DNA of 39,524 nt, from NCBI GenBank assembly GCA_002773695.1, contig PFAJ01000015.1:1-39524 (forward strand), read 5' to 3'. Every line of letters starts with the position of its first letter. Position 1 is the stretch's first letter. Below the pieces are notes generated by a model. The model did no database searches, was not told the origin of the DNA, and was given only the letters and a program-made list of their open reading frames with translations. The translations under genes and the position numbers were made by a program. Below are positions 38,272 to 39,524 of this stretch, in pieces. This stretch comes from Candidatus Doudnabacteria bacterium CG10_big_fil_rev_8_21_14_0_10_41_10. GTDB lineage: Bacteria > Patescibacteriota > Doudnabacteria > UBA920 > 2-01-FULL-50-11.

Positions 38272-39300
38272 ATGTCATCAAAAGTTGTCTATGTGGTAAT
38301 AATTATTGTTGTCGCCTTGGTGGCCGGTTTTGTGTTAAAGCGAGCTATTTTCGCCGAGAGTTTTGATTGGCCAACCAGTGGTCAAAAAAGTTTAGAAAAA
38401 GTTTCAGTCGCAGATGGCGAGACTGAAGAAATTATGATAACAGGCGGGTATCGCCACAGCGTTCTTTTGGAAGAGATTGTCGGTGGAGGTCCAGAAAAAG
38501 ACGGAATCCCATCTATTGACGACCCGAAATTTGTTGACGTTAGAGAGGCGGAAGATTATTTAGACGACACAGAGCCGGGGATTTCTTTGACTATTGGTGA
38601 CACTACCAGGTTTTATCCTTTTCAGATTTTGGTTTGGCATGAAATTGTCAACGATACGATTGACGGAAAACGGGTGATGGTGACTTTTTGTCCGCTGTGT
38701 TTGACCGGTGTGGTTTTCGATCCTATCGTTTCAGGTGAACGCGTCGAGTTTGGTACCAGCGGAAAATTATGGAATTCAAATTTGGTTATGTATGACCGAA
38801 AAACAGATAGTTTGTGGTCGCAAGTTTTAGGCGAAGCTATTGCGGGGGAAAAAACCGGAACAAAACTTGGAATAATCCCTTGGGACCAGATGAAGTTTGG
38901 CATCTGGAAACAAAAATATCCAAACGGCGAAGTTCTTTCCCGTGATACCGGCGCGACAAAGTTTTACGGCATTGATCCTTACGGGGACTACTATACCAAC
39001 GACAAACTTTTGTATTCCCGGGTTAACAATCGAGACGATCGGTTAATCGAAAAAGACAACATTTTAGGAATAGTAATAAATGGAAAACCAAAAGCCTATT
39101 TAGTAGACGCGGTTCGCGCCGCTGGCGGAGTTGAGGACGATTTTTCCGGTGAAAAGATATTTCTGGAATATGATAAGGAGTTGGACGCAATAAGAATATT
39201 TAGAAATAACAAAGATGGAGAAAAGGAAAGAATAAACCCAATACCCAGTTTTTGGTTTTCGTGGGTTGCCATATATCCAAACACAGAGTTGTACAAATAA
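38272..39300 (+). CDS. DUF3179 domain protein, membrane anchored
   Basis: An N-terminal membrane helix (about 5-25) is followed by an outer domain with DUF3179 marks: GITL-type ISLTIGDTTRFYPFQILVWHEIVND, then VMVTFCPLCLTGVVFD (a CxxC), and FGTSGKLWNSNLVMYDRKTDSLWSQ, plus W-D-Q and a C-terminal PSFWFSWVAIYPNTE. Function is unknown; the CPLC could bind metal or take part in redox chemistry. Length is typical. A Cys/His-rich peptide gene follows by 16 bases, so the two are probably cotranscribed. Confidence 0.88.
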   Translation: MSSKVVYVVIIIVVALVAGFVLKRAIFAESFDWPTSGQKSLEKVSVADGETEEIMITGGYRHSVLLEEIVGGGPEKDGIPSIDDPKFVDVREAEDYLDDTEPGISLTIGDTTRFYPFQILVWHEIVNDTIDGKRVMVTFCPLCLTGVVFDPIVSGERVEFGTSGKLWNSNLVMYDRKTDSLWSQVLGEAIAGEKTGTKLGIIPWDQMKFGIWKQKYPNGEVLSRDTGATKFYGIDPYGDYYTNDKLLYSRVNNRDDRLIEKDNILGIVINGKPKAYLVDAVRAAGGVEDDFSGEKIFLEYDKELDAIRIFRNNKDGEKERINPIPSFWFSWVAIYPNTELYK

Positions 39301-39316
39301 TCATTAACAAAAAAAT

Positions 39317-39436
39317 ATGAGCTTTCACCAAGACGGAGATGGTCACGATCATGGGCAAGAAAAAACGAAAGGATGCCCTGCCTGTGGGCAGCAGCATAAC
39401 ACTGACGGATCCTGCGATTGCAGCTGTGAAAAGTAA
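39317..39436 (+). CDS. 39-residue Cys/His-rich metal-binding peptide
   Basis: The product is MSFHQDGDGHDHGQEKTKGC, then PACGQQHNTDGSCDCSCEK. It contains five Cys (20, 23, 33, 35, 37) in CPAC and CDCSC, and His at 4, 10, 12 and 27, in 39 residues: a metallothionein-like or metal-chaperone tail composition. No SD is obvious, but the ATG lies 16 bases after the DUF3179 stop and a terminator follows. It is too small for most gene finders. Zinc or copper binding is inferred from composition alone. Confidence 0.65.
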   Translation: MSFHQDGDGHDHGQEKTKGCPACGQQHNTDGSCDCSCEK

Positions 39437-39474
39437 GAACATCTTGTCAATTGCCACGCAAGACAAGAGTAAGG

Positions 39475-39498
39475 AATTCTCTACATGAGAATTTTTTT
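39475..39498 (+). terminator. terminator at the right end
   Basis: AATTCTC, loop TACAT, GAGAATT, then T-run. A second small stem TCTTGTC / GACAAGA (39442-39448, 39462-39468) lies just before it. No gene is visible in the last 26 bases. Confidence 0.8.
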
Positions 39499-39524
39499 GC
39501 TCGTCCAAACGACTTAACCTTGGA

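Overview
The window looks like a piece of a Candidate Phyla Radiation (Patescibacteria) genome. The basis is the partial 16S rRNA at the left edge. Its V3 region is shortened, and at the universal 515 site it reads GTGCCAGCAGCAGCGGTAA, with A where most bacteria have C; this mismatch is known from CPR lineages. Low overall GC, tightly packed operons that often lack a Shine-Dalgarno, lone receiver proteins and many small secreted orphans fit this. I do not assign a phylum within CPR. No tRNA, 23S, 5S or CRISPR array was seen.

Layout. 1-1400: 16S rRNA 3' part, then a terminator with no tRNA or 23S behind it. 1400-5960: repeats and hairpins, an L,D-transpeptidase with an altered active-site motif, a wHTH/histidine-kinase-ATPase/DUF4325 protein behind three promoter-like repeats, a 167-bp MITE with an intact target duplication, a type IV prepilin-like protein, and two small secreted or anchored proteins. 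5980-11680: a metal (probably copper) operon controlled by a CsoR-type repressor whose operator fills the promoter spacer. It holds csoR, a DUF411 protein, three unrecognised Cys-bearing membrane proteins, a CopB-type P-ATPase, and (after a degenerate second MITE) a Met-rich anchored protein. 12325-18576: glycan genes: a PIG-L deacetylase and a GT4 transferase on plus, then a minus-strand operon of GH130, a GT4 fused to a helical glycosidase-like domain, and an (alpha/alpha)6 glycosidase.

18577-19320: a relic of a copper-ATPase C-terminus with its terminator, then two tiny SD-led genes. 19436-26813: the most interesting block. An amino acid dehydrogenase, a PaaK/LuxE-like adenylating enzyme, an E1-like/nitroreductase fusion and a multi-pass membrane histidine kinase sit end to end with no gaps, framed by two output-less receiver proteins on the opposite strand. 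I infer a small-molecule synthesis-and-sensing unit.

27056-32386: YceI protein, a large protein combining a possible ADP-ribosyltransferase-like core with an HD domain, an ECF sigma factor translationally coupled to a membrane protein, and small exported proteins. 32470-35029: zwf and a gnd interrupted by one in-frame UAA. 35067-39524: hypothetical proteins, hairpin repeats, a cyclase-family protein carrying an in-frame palindromic repeat, a Crp/Fnr regulator, a mini-glutaredoxin, a DUF3179 protein and a 39-residue Cys/His-rich peptide. At least five families of palindromic repeats lie between (once inside) genes.
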